From positions 1 through 39,137 of the forward strand of contig NZ_BAZF01000028.1 of assembly GCF_000813145.1 (NCBI RefSeq): a DNA stretch of 39,137 bases, written 5' to 3'. The notes under the pieces were generated by a model. The model searched no databases and was not told the origin of the DNA. It worked only from the letters and a program-made list of their open reading frames with translations. This stretch comes from Geobacter sp. OR-1. Lineage in GTDB: Bacteria > Desulfobacterota > Desulfuromonadia > Geobacterales > DSM-12255. This document shows, in pieces, positions 31,846 to 39,137 of the stretch; position 1 is the first letter of the stretch, and the number at the start of each line of letters is the position of its first letter. A program made the position numbers and the translations under genes.

Positions 31846-33678
31846 ATGATCAAAAATCTTATCCATACAAAAAACAACACCTTATCTGAACGCACATCAG
31901 TTATGGATAAAGGTATTGAGACGATAGTATTCCCTTTTGCCTCGTGGGGGGAATCGCTGGCACTGATGACGGAAAAGCTGCAGCAGCTTTCGGGGTCTAC
32001 AGAAGGTGAATTTCTCTCTATTGGAGCCAGGTTGCAGGACTATTATTTCAGAGCCGGGTCGATTGACCGGCTTGCTTCTGATGTGACGGCTCAGGTCAGC
32101 GGGGAAGAGGTTCAGGGAGCTATTGAGCATCTTGTGACCCTGCTCGATAAAATGCAGAATTACCTGGTTGATTCGGAGCGTGAGGCCGGACTGGATTGTG
32201 AATCGCTTGGAAACGTGCTTCGCCTTCTGGAACAGGTTGTCGAGCCGCTAAGCGGCTTCAGCACGATAAATAAGGTGCTGAGAATGCTCGGCATGTCAAC
32301 CAAGATTGAGAGTGCCCGGCTCGGAAACAGCGCCGCCGGTTTTGATACCATTGCCGCAGATGTTGCCAACCTGTCAGTACAGGTGCTGGAAAAGTCACAA
32401 ACAATCCTGACGCAACAATCTTCTCTCTGCGACACGATCAGAAAAACCCTTGAAGGTGTGGAAAAAACCGAGGCCGAACAGATTCAGCGGGTGCAGGGAA
32501 TTCTGGATAAAACCCGCGCCAGCCTTGCTTCTCTTAAAGAGATAAACAGTAATTGCTCGGTAATAGCGTCTGTAGTTGCTTCTGCTTCTTCCGAAATCTC
32601 GAAAGGCATGAGTGAAGTTGTTACGTCAATGCAGTTTCACGACATTGTCCGTCAGCAGATTGAACATGTCGAAACCGCGCTCGCAGAACTTCATCACAGG
32701 GTAACCTCCTGCGGATCAGAGGAGATGGACCTTGCAGTGGAAATGACGGATATATGCGAACTCCAGGCGGCTCAACTTCGCCAGGCCGGGGATGAGATAT
32801 CCGATGCGGTAAGAAGTATTATTGACAATCTCTGCAAGGTTTCCGACAAGGAATCGAATACGGCATCAAAGACCAGGGAGATGGCAGGGGTCGCCGACCG
32901 GGCGGGGAGCTCTTTTTTCAGTGACATGGCAGACGATCTGAAGAAGATCGCTGCCGTGTTTGCAAGCAATGCCGAAGCCAACAAATCGATTACCCGTGCC
33001 ATGACAAGTGTTGCCGGTACTGTCGGTGAGATTGTAACCTATGTGGGTGATATTGAGCATATTGGTGAAGAGATCGAACTGATTGCTATGAATGCGCAGA
33101 TAAAGGCAGCCAGAACCGGTGCAGAAGGTGCTGCCCTCGGAGTGCTTGCCGAGGCGACCCAAAGGCTTTCCGTAGAAGCGCAGGAACAGACCGGCAATGT
33201 CTCTAGAACTCTGCTTGCGGTAACCGAAACCACTGAAAGCCTTTTCCACGACGTCGGCGAAGAAGCGGAGAACCTGGAAAACGAAATAGACTCGATAGTA
33301 AATGAGCTCGATTCAGTCTTAAATTCATTGCGGCTGCTGAATGAAAACATAATCGAAAAGGTTCAATCCCTGGAAGGCGAAGTGCTTGCGCTTTCCTGCG
33401 ATATTGAATCCACAACAAGTTCCATATCGGTCCATGAATTAATGGCCAGCGGGCTCTCGGATGTCCTCGGTGCTCTGAATGCAATCGTCGCCGAAGCAGC
33501 TGCCCTTATCCCGATTGATCTGGCCAAGGGTAAAACCGCCCGGCTTCAGGAGTTGGCCACCAGATACACGATGCACAGCGAGCGAAAGGTTCATGCCGGA
33601 TTTGCAGGGGCTGAAGGGTTTGATACATTTTCCGGTAGCGGCAGTGAAGAGTCGGACGACAATGTTGAACTATTCTGA
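31846..33678 (+). CDS. Soluble MCP-like chemotaxis signalling protein
   Basis: 610 residues, mostly helical and without transmembrane segments. A C-terminal-half motif, ELIAMNAQIKAARTGAEGAA followed by LGVLAEATQRLS, matches the hairpin tip of methyl-accepting chemotaxis proteins (typical NLLALNAAIEAARAGE...FAVVADEVR), and an earlier repeat, MSTKIESARLGNSAAGFDTI, looks like a second diverged copy. Between them SMQFHDIVRQQIEHVETAL resembles helices found in CheZ-type and related signalling proteins. It has no PAS, HAMP or ligand-binding domain. It may be a cytoplasmic scaffold for the CheA encoded three genes downstream (inference). Start ATG follows GGGAG. Confidence 0.8.
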   Translation: MIKNLIHTKNNTLSERTSVMDKGIETIVFPFASWGESLALMTEKLQQLSGSTEGEFLSIGARLQDYYFRAGSIDRLASDVTAQVSGEEVQGAIEHLVTLLDKMQNYLVDSEREAGLDCESLGNVLRLLEQVVEPLSGFSTINKVLRMLGMSTKIESARLGNSAAGFDTIAADVANLSVQVLEKSQTILTQQSSLCDTIRKTLEGVEKTEAEQIQRVQGILDKTRASLASLKEINSNCSVIASVVASASSEISKGMSEVVTSMQFHDIVRQQIEHVETALAELHHRVTSCGSEEMDLAVEMTDICELQAAQLRQAGDEISDAVRSIIDNLCKVSDKESNTASKTREMAGVADRAGSSFFSDMADDLKKIAAVFASNAEANKSITRAMTSVAGTVGEIVTYVGDIEHIGEEIELIAMNAQIKAARTGAEGAALGVLAEATQRLSVEAQEQTGNVSRTLLAVTETTESLFHDVGEEAENLENEIDSIVNELDSVLNSLRLLNENIIEKVQSLEGEVLALSCDIESTTSSISVHELMASGLSDVLGALNAIVAEAAALIPIDLAKGKTARLQELATRYTMHSERKVHAGFAGAEGFDTFSGSGSEESDDNVELF

Positions 33679-33692
33679 TGGCGGAGGAATAT

Positions 33693-34046
33693 ATGGAAGA
33701 GTTTACAGCTGACAGAACTGGTGGTCCGGAAAACCTGGTGATGCAGTTATCCGGGAGCATGACGATTCATAATGCCGTCGAGATCAGGGACGCTCTGCTT
33801 GAAGCCTTCAAGGAAGCCACAAAGCTGACCTGTGATCTCGAAAAGGTAAGCGACATAGACCTTGCCGGGTTGCAGCTTCTTTGCGCGACCCACAGGTCTT
33901 CCTGCGTTTCGGGCAAGCAATTTGACGTGGTCGGCCTCGACAGGGAAGATTTTTCTAAAGTGTTGGAGTGTGCCGGGTTTGCCCGTCACATCGGCTGCAT
34001 GCAGAATGAGAATAATCGCTGTATCTGGGTCGGAGGTGCACAGTAA
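33693..34046 (+). CDS. STAS domain protein
   Basis: 117 residues from ATG 33693, which has GGAGG five bases upstream; the alternative ATG 33678 overlaps the previous stop but lacks a site. The STAS fold shows LVMQLSGSMTIHNAVEIRDA, LTCDLEKVSDIDLAGLQLLC and FDVVGLDREDFSKVL. In anti-anti-sigma proteins the phosphorylated serine lies in a DSSGL/D-x-[AS] motif; here the equivalent is DIDLAGLQ, with no serine or threonine in place, so it is probably not regulated by Ser phosphorylation. STAS proteins occur in several chemotaxis operons with unclear roles. Directly followed (1-base overlap) by cheY. Confidence 0.88.
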   Translation: MEEFTADRTGGPENLVMQLSGSMTIHNAVEIRDALLEAFKEATKLTCDLEKVSDIDLAGLQLLCATHRSSCVSGKQFDVVGLDREDFSKVLECAGFARHIGCMQNENNRCIWVGGAQ

Positions 34047-34411
34047 TGGGAAAAATTATCATGACAGTTGATGATTCTGCGAGTGTCAGGCAGATGGTCA
34101 GCTTTACGCTGAAGCAGAACGGTTATGATGTAGTTGAGGCCGTAGATGGAAAGGACGGCCTTCAGAAGCTCTCTTCGAGCAAGGTCGATATGATAATTAC
34201 CGACCTCAACATGCCCAACCTCGACGGTATCGGGCTTATCAAGGGCGCGCGCGCATTGCCGGCCTGCAAGTTCATCCCCATTGTCATGCTGACGACAGAG
34301 TCCCAGGATTCGAAAAAGGCTGAGGGGAAGGCTGCGGGAGCGACCGGGTGGATAGTAAAGCCGTTCAAACCGGAACAACTGATCACTGTTGTGAAAAAGG
34401 TGCTGGGATGA
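34046..34411 (+). CDS. cheY: Chemotaxis response regulator CheY
   Basis: 121 residues with all CheY key positions: acidic pair and opening MTVDDSASVRQMV, phosphoacceptor in MIITDLNMPNLDGI, Thr in IVMLTTESQ and Lys in WIVKPFKPEQL. The start overlaps the STAS stop by one base with CGGAGG upstream, and the stop overlaps the cheA start (ATGA). It is the natural phosphorylation partner of that CheA; the output target (flagellar motor, pilus or other) cannot be read from sequence. Confidence 0.95.
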   Translation: MGKIIMTVDDSASVRQMVSFTLKQNGYDVVEAVDGKDGLQKLSSSKVDMIITDLNMPNLDGIGLIKGARALPACKFIPIVMLTTESQDSKKAEGKAAGATGWIVKPFKPEQLITVVKKVLG

Positions 34412-36507
34412 TAGACGCTCATAGACAGGCATTCAAGGAAGAGGCGTACGAACTGGTGGCGGAACTGGAAACCTCTCTGCTGGCACTCGAAGAGGTGCCT
34501 GACGACAAGGAAACCATAGGACGGGTTTTCCGGGCGATGCACACAATCAAAGGTTCCGGCGCCATGTTCGGATTCGAGGATATTGCCGCCTTCACGCACG
34601 AGGTTGAGACAGTATTCGACCTGGTCCGCAACGACAAAATCCCGGTTACCAAGCAGCTCATAAATCTGACCCTGTCCGCCCGGGATCAGATCAAGGCAAT
34701 GCTGGATTCTTCCGACAGCGGCAGCCCGGTAGACGATTCGGCAGCCGCAGCACTGATATTGGAACTGAAGAAGCTTCTACCGCAAACCGGTGAAGATGAT
34801 TTCACCCCTGTCTCTGCAACAAAAGCACCATTCCAGCCTCAAGGGAATCTCCTTACCTATCGGATCCGGTTCAAGCCTGCTCCGGACATCTTCATGAGCG
34901 GCACCGATCCGCTCAAGCTGATCGCAGAACTGTCAGACCTGGGGGCATGCCGGCCCATAGCCCAGCTCTCCGGAATACCGGTGCTGGAGGAGTTCCAGCC
35001 GGAAAGCTGCTATGTGCATTGGGACATAATCCTCACCACGGCCAGGGGTAAGGATGCGATCGAGGACGTGTTTATTTTCGTTGCCGATGATTGCGAAGTC
35101 GTCTGCGATGTTATTGATGACGGCAGCATTGAAACGGAAGGGGATTACAAGAAACTGGGTGAGATCCTTGTCGAACGTGGAGACATCTCGCGCGAGGATA
35201 TGGACAAGGTCCTCTCAATGCAAAAGCGGTTTGGCGAACTCGCGGTGGCAACCGGACTGGCAAAACCGGATGATGTCCAATCTGCCCTGGTCGAGCAGCA
35301 ATGTGTAAAAGAGGTTCGCCAGGAGCGGCAGGTGCAGCAGGCGGATTCCGGTACCAGCATCAGGGTGCCGGCAGACAAACTCGATGCCCTGGTCAACCTG
35401 GTCGGCGAACTTGTTACGGTCCAGGCCCGGTTATCGCAGACCGCAATGTCCAAGAGAGATGCCGAACTGGTAAATATTGCCGAAGAGGTTGAACGTCTGT
35501 CCGCGGAACTCAGGGACAATGCGCTCAACATCAGGATGCTGCCGATCGGGACTACTTTCAGCAAGTTCAAGCGGTTGGTGCGCGACCTGTCCAACGAGCT
35601 GGGCAAAGAGATCGAAATGACTACCGAAGGGGCTGAAACCGAACTGGACAAGACCGTCATCGAACGGCTGAACGATCCATTGGTTCATCTGATCCGGAAC
35701 AGCATCGATCATGGCATCGAAAGCCCGGCAGAGCGGATATCGGCCGGAAAACCGAGTCAAGGTACGGTTCACCTGGCTGCGGTTCATTCCGGGGACAGCG
35801 TGCTCATCTCCATAACCGACGACGGTGCCGGGCTTGACCGGGATGCGATCCGGGCCAAGGCAGTGGAAAAGGGTCTGATCCAGGCAACTGCGGAGCTGTC
35901 CGACAAGGAGATCTATGCCCAGATCTTTGCTCCCGGATTTTCCACGGCTAAGCAGATTACCAGCGTATCCGGGCGCGGCGTCGGCATGGATGTGGTCAAA
36001 CGGGCCATAGACGCCCTCAGGGGCACAATCGACATCAACAGCACACGCGGGGTCGGAACGACAATAACGGTCAAGATCCCTCTCACCCTGGCAATAATTG
36101 AAAGTCTGCTGGTAAAGATCGGAGCCGATTGTTTCGTGCTGCCGCTGTCACTGGTTAATGAGTGCGTTGAACTTACCCGGGAACAGGTCGAAGATTCTCA
36201 TGGCAGGAACCTGGCTAATGTGCGCGGTCATCTGATCCCTTACGTCCCGCTGCGCGAGCAATTCGGTATTACGGGCACTCCGCCGGCAATCCAGCAAATT
36301 GTCATAACCGAGGTCAACGGATTGCGGGTGGGGTTTGTCGTAGATAACGTCATCGGTGAGCATCAGACCGTTATCAAGTCTCTCGGCAGGGCCTATAAGA
36401 ACGTGGAAGGTGTTTCCGGTGCGACCATCCTGGGAGACGGCAGTGTTGCCCTTATCCTTGATATCCCGCACCTGATGCGGGGAGCCGAGATGTCTGAACG
36501 GGCTTAG
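34408..36507 (+). CDS. cheA: Chemotaxis histidine kinase CheA with MshEN-like insert
   Basis: 699 residues from ATG 34408. HPt domain with phosphorylated His45 (AMHTIKGSG), then a P2-like alpha/beta region (about 148-236), then an insert of two 24-residue repeats (about 249-297, starting KLGEILVERGD and RFGELAVATGL, each ending in Gln), then P3 dimerisation (about 315-375), the ATPase with N box HLIRNSIDHGIE (427-438), DDGAG (471-475) and GRGVGMD (522-528), and a CheW-like C-terminal domain (about 555-695). CheA phosphorylates CheY in response to MCP arrays. The repeats resemble the cyclic-di-GMP-binding MshEN motif. No cheW or cheB gene lies in the window. Confidence 0.95.
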   Translation: MIDAHRQAFKEEAYELVAELETSLLALEEVPDDKETIGRVFRAMHTIKGSGAMFGFEDIAAFTHEVETVFDLVRNDKIPVTKQLINLTLSARDQIKAMLDSSDSGSPVDDSAAAALILELKKLLPQTGEDDFTPVSATKAPFQPQGNLLTYRIRFKPAPDIFMSGTDPLKLIAELSDLGACRPIAQLSGIPVLEEFQPESCYVHWDIILTTARGKDAIEDVFIFVADDCEVVCDVIDDGSIETEGDYKKLGEILVERGDISREDMDKVLSMQKRFGELAVATGLAKPDDVQSALVEQQCVKEVRQERQVQQADSGTSIRVPADKLDALVNLVGELVTVQARLSQTAMSKRDAELVNIAEEVERLSAELRDNALNIRMLPIGTTFSKFKRLVRDLSNELGKEIEMTTEGAETELDKTVIERLNDPLVHLIRNSIDHGIESPAERISAGKPSQGTVHLAAVHSGDSVLISITDDGAGLDRDAIRAKAVEKGLIQATAELSDKEIYAQIFAPGFSTAKQITSVSGRGVGMDVVKRAIDALRGTIDINSTRGVGTTITVKIPLTLAIIESLLVKIGADCFVLPLSLVNECVELTREQVEDSHGRNLANVRGHLIPYVPLREQFGITGTPPAIQQIVITEVNGLRVGFVVDNVIGEHQTVIKSLGRAYKNVEGVSGATILGDGSVALILDIPHLMRGAEMSERA

Positions 36508-36555
36508 TGAAAGTCTAAGCAGTGATCAACGCCCATAAATGAAGATGAAGAAATT

Positions 36556-36607
36556 GAATCCGGACCTTGTTGTAACAGCTGAAACGGTGCGAGCAAGGTC
36601 CGGATTC
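36556..36607. repeat. Perfect 14-bp inverted repeat between cheA and cheR
   Basis: GAATCCGGACCTTG (36556-36569) and CAAGGTCCGGATTC (36594-36607) are perfect inverted copies around a 24-base spacer. There is no T-run afterwards. In a 205-base gap (36508-36712) it is the only structure seen; it may be an operon-end hairpin, an attenuator, a protein-binding site or a remnant of a mobile repeat. Confidence 0.8.
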
Positions 36608-36712
36608 TCGCGGCGTTAGATGGTCTCTGTCTGAACGCTTCTTCTGTTGTGCACTTCTTTTCGACAAAAATATTTCTTTATCAATCCCTCAGCAGAACGG
36701 AGCAGGCTATTC

Positions 36713-37312
36713 ATGGCTTTTACCTTCTTTTTCCGTGATATCCACACAATCGAACATATAGTGCGTCATGTAGTGCCATTCGCAGCCGGACGGAGCGTGG
36801 TCAAGGTATGGGATGCCGGATGCGCCATGGGGCCGGAACCATACACCCTGGCCATTGTCTTTGCCGAAAACATGGGGAAATTTGCCTATAAAAACCTGAA
36901 GATTGATGCCACCGATATCGACGGCAGCAATCTTTTCGGCGATATAATCCGTGCTGGAGTCTATCCTTACGAAGAGCTGCAGAGAATACCGAAAGAGCTT
37001 TTCGAGAAGTATTTTCTGCCTGACGGGGATGGTCAATTCAGGATCATCGAACCGGTCCGTACCAGGCTGGCCTTTCAGAAGCACGACCTGCTTGCTCTGA
37101 AGCCGATCGGAGACGGTTTTTGCCTGATAATGTGCAAGAATGTTCTGCTTCATTTCAGCCACGAACAGCGGATCGAAGTCATAAAAATGTTTCATGCGGC
37201 ACTTGCCCCGGGAGGGTTTTTTGCGAGTGAGCAAACCCAGAAAATGCCGAAGGAGCTGGCCCATCTGTTCGAGCAGGTGACCCCTGACGCCCAGTTGTAC
37301 CGAAAGCGCTGA
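36713..37312 (+). CDS. cheR: Short CheR-type methyltransferase
   Basis: 199 residues from ATG 36713 with CGGAGC upstream. It matches the SAM-dependent catalytic domain of CheR: FTFFFRDIHTIEHIV, the SAM-binding motif WDAGCAMGPEPYTLAIVF, IDATDIDGSNL, IRAGVYPYEEL, LIMCKNVLLHFS and LAPGGFFASEQTQ. The N-terminal helical domain of classical CheR (about 80 residues) is absent, and the N-terminal extension at 36647 has no ribosome binding site. Classical CheR methylates glutamates of MCPs; a minimal version like this may lack the pentapeptide-tether function. The MBL-fold gene follows after 2 bases. Confidence 0.88.
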   Translation: MAFTFFFRDIHTIEHIVRHVVPFAAGRSVVKVWDAGCAMGPEPYTLAIVFAENMGKFAYKNLKIDATDIDGSNLFGDIIRAGVYPYEELQRIPKELFEKYFLPDGDGQFRIIEPVRTRLAFQKHDLLALKPIGDGFCLIMCKNVLLHFSHEQRIEVIKMFHAALAPGGFFASEQTQKMPKELAHLFEQVTPDAQLYRKR

Positions 37313-37314
37313 CC

Positions 37315-37914
37315 ATGAAAGTATTTACGCTTCACGGCAGTCCGGATGTCTACAGCTGTCGTTCTTATCTCGTTTTGGGAGACTGGAACCGGATAGAAGA
37401 CGTAAATACGCTGATCGACACCGGAACCGACGGCTCGATTCTCAATGAAATTGAAGCGATTTCCACCGGCATCGGAAAGCGGGGTGTAGAGCAGGTTATC
37501 ATCACCCACAATCACTTTGATCATACTGGTGGCCTCGATGTGATAATCAAGCGATTCAATCCCAGAATCTATTCCTATGGCGATCTCGGACGAGGTGAAA
37601 GGCGCCTGCGCGGCTGGGAGACTTTGCGTATCGGCGATTGCGATTGCCGGGTAATGCATACCCCCGGCCATTCCAGTGATTCCATTTGTCTCTATGCCGC
37701 CGATCAGGCGGCGCTCTTTTCCGGCGATACTCCGCTCAGGATTCTCTCTCCCGGCGGTTCGTACAGCGGGGAATTCCTTTCCTGCCTGCAGCAGATCGCT
37801 TCCCTGCGGGTTGAGGCCATCTATCCCGGTCACGATGATCCCATCCTTGCCGATGCCCACCAGGTCATACTTCACACCCTTGCCGCCGTGCGCCGCAGCC
37901 ATATAAGCCCCTGA
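37315..37914 (+). CDS. MBL-fold metallohydrolase
   Basis: 199 residues. The metallo-beta-lactamase fold is clear from metal-ligand motifs: THNHFDHTGGLD (HxHxDH), the histidine in HTPGHSSDSI, the aspartate in LFSGDTPL and the histidine in YPGHDDPIL. With no added domains it resembles glyoxalase II-like or quorum-quenching hydrolases, but the substrate cannot be told. It begins 2 bases after cheR, so it is part of the same transcript, and a sigma-28 promoter follows it. Its role in chemotaxis is unknown. Confidence 0.85.
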   Translation: MKVFTLHGSPDVYSCRSYLVLGDWNRIEDVNTLIDTGTDGSILNEIEAISTGIGKRGVEQVIITHNHFDHTGGLDVIIKRFNPRIYSYGDLGRGERRLRGWETLRIGDCDCRVMHTPGHSSDSICLYAADQAALFSGDTPLRILSPGGSYSGEFLSCLQQIASLRVEAIYPGHDDPILADAHQVILHTLAAVRRSHISP

Positions 37915-37947
37915 ATAAATTCGGTAAAACTCATTAGCAACTTTTAT

Positions 37948-37974
37948 TAAAGTCTGTTGACGAATTTCCGATAT
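37948..37974 (+). promoter_or_regulatory. Sigma-28 (FliA) type promoter of the MCP gene
   Basis: TAAAGTCT (37948-37955), an 11-base spacer and TCCGATAT (37967-37974) match TAAAGTTT-N11-GCCGATAA at seven and six of eight positions. It is 80 bases upstream of the MCP start codon. Confidence 0.8.
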
Positions 37975-38054
37975 GAGTAATAATTGAAGAACCTATCAGG
38001 GTTTCCCTTGGTGGTAGTTCAGAATTATCGAAAGTACAAAACAGGAGGGGCACT

Positions 38055-39137
38055 ATGTTTAAGAACATGAATCTCAGTAAGCGGTTATCTTTGGGGTTTG
38101 GTCTGCTGCTGGTTTTGATGGTGGCCCTGATCTGGATCGGTATCAGCGGCATGTCCAAAATCGAAAATGAAATGGAACGGATCGTCAAGGTAAACGCGGT
38201 AAGGATTTCGTATGTCAGCGATATGAATATGAACCTTGCCAACATCGGTATCAATCTCCGGAACATGCTTTACAATGACAACCCGGAAAAGAGGAAGGAA
38301 TACAGCGAGCGGATTACCAAGTTCCGGGGTGAATATAACAATAATTTCAAAAAAGTTGAGGAAATGACCAACAAAACCGATACCAAGGCGACTGATATCA
38401 TCAACAAGATTAAGGAGAGCATTGTCACCTCGCGCGAATTGAATAACAAGGTCATGGCGCTGGCCCTGGCCAATAAGGACAAAGAGGCTAACCAACTGAT
38501 GAGCAAGGAGGCGGCGCCGGCAGAGCGTGCCGTGACGAAACTGTTGGAGGAACTGCTCGACCATAACATGGAGCGGAACAAGATCCGCTACGAGGAGGCG
38601 GTTGCCGCCTATATCCAGGCTCGCAACTTTATGTTCGGCCTTGGTGCCGTAGCGATCCTGCTGGGAATCTTTACCGCATTCTACCTGACCCGCTCAACAT
38701 TAAATCAGCTGGGCGCTGACCCGAAAGAGGTCGGAGAAGTCGCCAACCTGGTCGCAGTCGGTGATCTCAGCCGCGAGATTGCACTCAAAACCGGCGACAC
38801 AACCAGTGTCATGGCCGCCATGAAGAAGATGGTGGAGACGATTCGCACGCTTGTAGCAGATGCCTCCATGCTTTCCGATGCCGCCATCGCCGGCAAGCTC
38901 GACACCCGCGCCGATGCCTCCAAACATCAGGGTGAATTCCAGAAGATCGTGGTCGGCTTCAACGAGACCCTCGATGCGGTCATCGGGCCGCTGAACGTCG
39001 CGGCCGAATATGTCGACCGGATCGCCAAGGGCGACATCCCGCCCAAGATCACCGATCAATACAGTGGCGACTTCAACGAGATCAAGAACAACCTCAACCA
39101 GGCGATCGACGCCGTCAACGCCCTGGTTAATGACGCC
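38055..39137 (+). CDS. Methyl-accepting chemotaxis protein (5' part, runs off the window)
   Basis: The ATG at 38055 has AGGAGGGG upstream and the frame stays open for 361 codons to the last base, so the protein continues beyond the window. TM1 is at about residues 11-32, a periplasmic four-helix-bundle sensor (4HB_MCP type, NNKVMALALANKDKEAN) covers about 33-190 and TM2 is about 193-212 (MFGLGAVAILLGIFTAFYL). HAMP-like segments in tandem follow (about 213-361: LVAVGDLSREIALKTGD, AIAGKLDTRADASKH, RIAKGDIPPKITDQYSGDF). The signalling hairpin and methylation sites lie outside. The upstream sigma-28 promoter ties it to the flagellar regulon. The ligand cannot be predicted. Confidence 0.93.
   Translation, partial: MFKNMNLSKRLSLGFGLLLVLMVALIWIGISGMSKIENEMERIVKVNAVRISYVSDMNMNLANIGINLRNMLYNDNPEKRKEYSERITKFRGEYNNNFKKVEEMTNKTDTKATDIINKIKESIVTSRELNNKVMALALANKDKEANQLMSKEAAPAERAVTKLLEELLDHNMERNKIRYEEAVAAYIQARNFMFGLGAVAILLGIFTAFYLTRSTLNQLGADPKEVGEVANLVAVGDLSREIALKTGDTTSVMAAMKKMVETIRTLVADASMLSDAAIAGKLDTRADASKHQGEFQKIVVGFNETLDAVIGPLNVAAEYVDRIAKGDIPPKITDQYSGDFNEIKNNLNQAIDAVNALVNDA

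Overview
The window reads as a chromosomal segment of a Geobacter-like bacterium (Geobacteraceae/Desulfuromonadia). The evidence is a periplasmic dodecahaem cytochrome of the triheme c7-repeat type, a short two-domain PutA, a cohesin-like/dockerin-like protein pair, several chemotaxis genes and a GGDEF protein of the Hypr type. The family resemblance is from memory; no database search was possible. No tRNA, rRNA, CRISPR array, insertion sequence or phage gene was seen, and no gene-free stretch exceeds 300 bases.

Layout. 1-4285: surface/export region. It holds the 3' end of a large Ig-like protein with a dockerin-like C-terminus, a lipoprotein with four Ig-like repeats and a cohesin-like C-terminus, an exosortase/EpsI pair and a small conserved protein. 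4302-5756 (minus): a REC-GAF-PAS regulator without an output domain. 5870-10249 (plus): mutL, miaA, hfq and a DUF512/PDZ-radical-SAM-like protein. 10307-13893: the dodecahaem cytochrome, a DUF4124 protein, a coiled-coil lipoprotein and a membrane GGDEF protein with serine at the base-specificity position. 14079-22248 (plus): a tightly packed run of nadC, birA, coaX, an EF-G paralogue, a SPOR-like protein, a HEAT-like protein, a degenerate MglA-like GTPase and an mgtC gene interrupted by a frameshift. 22365-23189: a cytidylate kinase-like/BON fusion. 23220-27289 (minus): putA and an ornithine cyclodeaminase-like gene, coupled as a likely ornithine -> proline -> glutamate route. 27442-30053 (plus): a cyclic 2,3-diphosphoglycerate synthetase-like protein and rdgC. 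30345-39137 (plus): a chemotaxis region with an ATPase-less HisKA-REC protein, CheY, a soluble MCP-like protein, STAS, CheY, CheA, a short CheR, an MBL-fold hydrolase and an MCP that runs off the window.

How it works together. The chemotaxis genes appear to be driven by the flagellar sigma factor: two close matches to sigma-28 promoters lie before the first gene (30264-30290) and before the MCP (37948-37974). CheA carries a tandem 24-residue repeat like the cyclic-di-GMP-binding MshEN motif, and the GGDEF protein looks like a cyclic-AMP-GMP (Hypr) synthase, so nucleotide second messengers may touch both electron transfer and taxis here (inference). The most unusual items are the Hypr candidate, the MshEN-like insert in CheA, the catalytically degenerate MglA-like/HEAT pair, the ATPase-less kinase, the mgtC frameshift, the cohesin/dockerin pair beside an exosortase, and an 11-G tract at the start of the cohesin lipoprotein.
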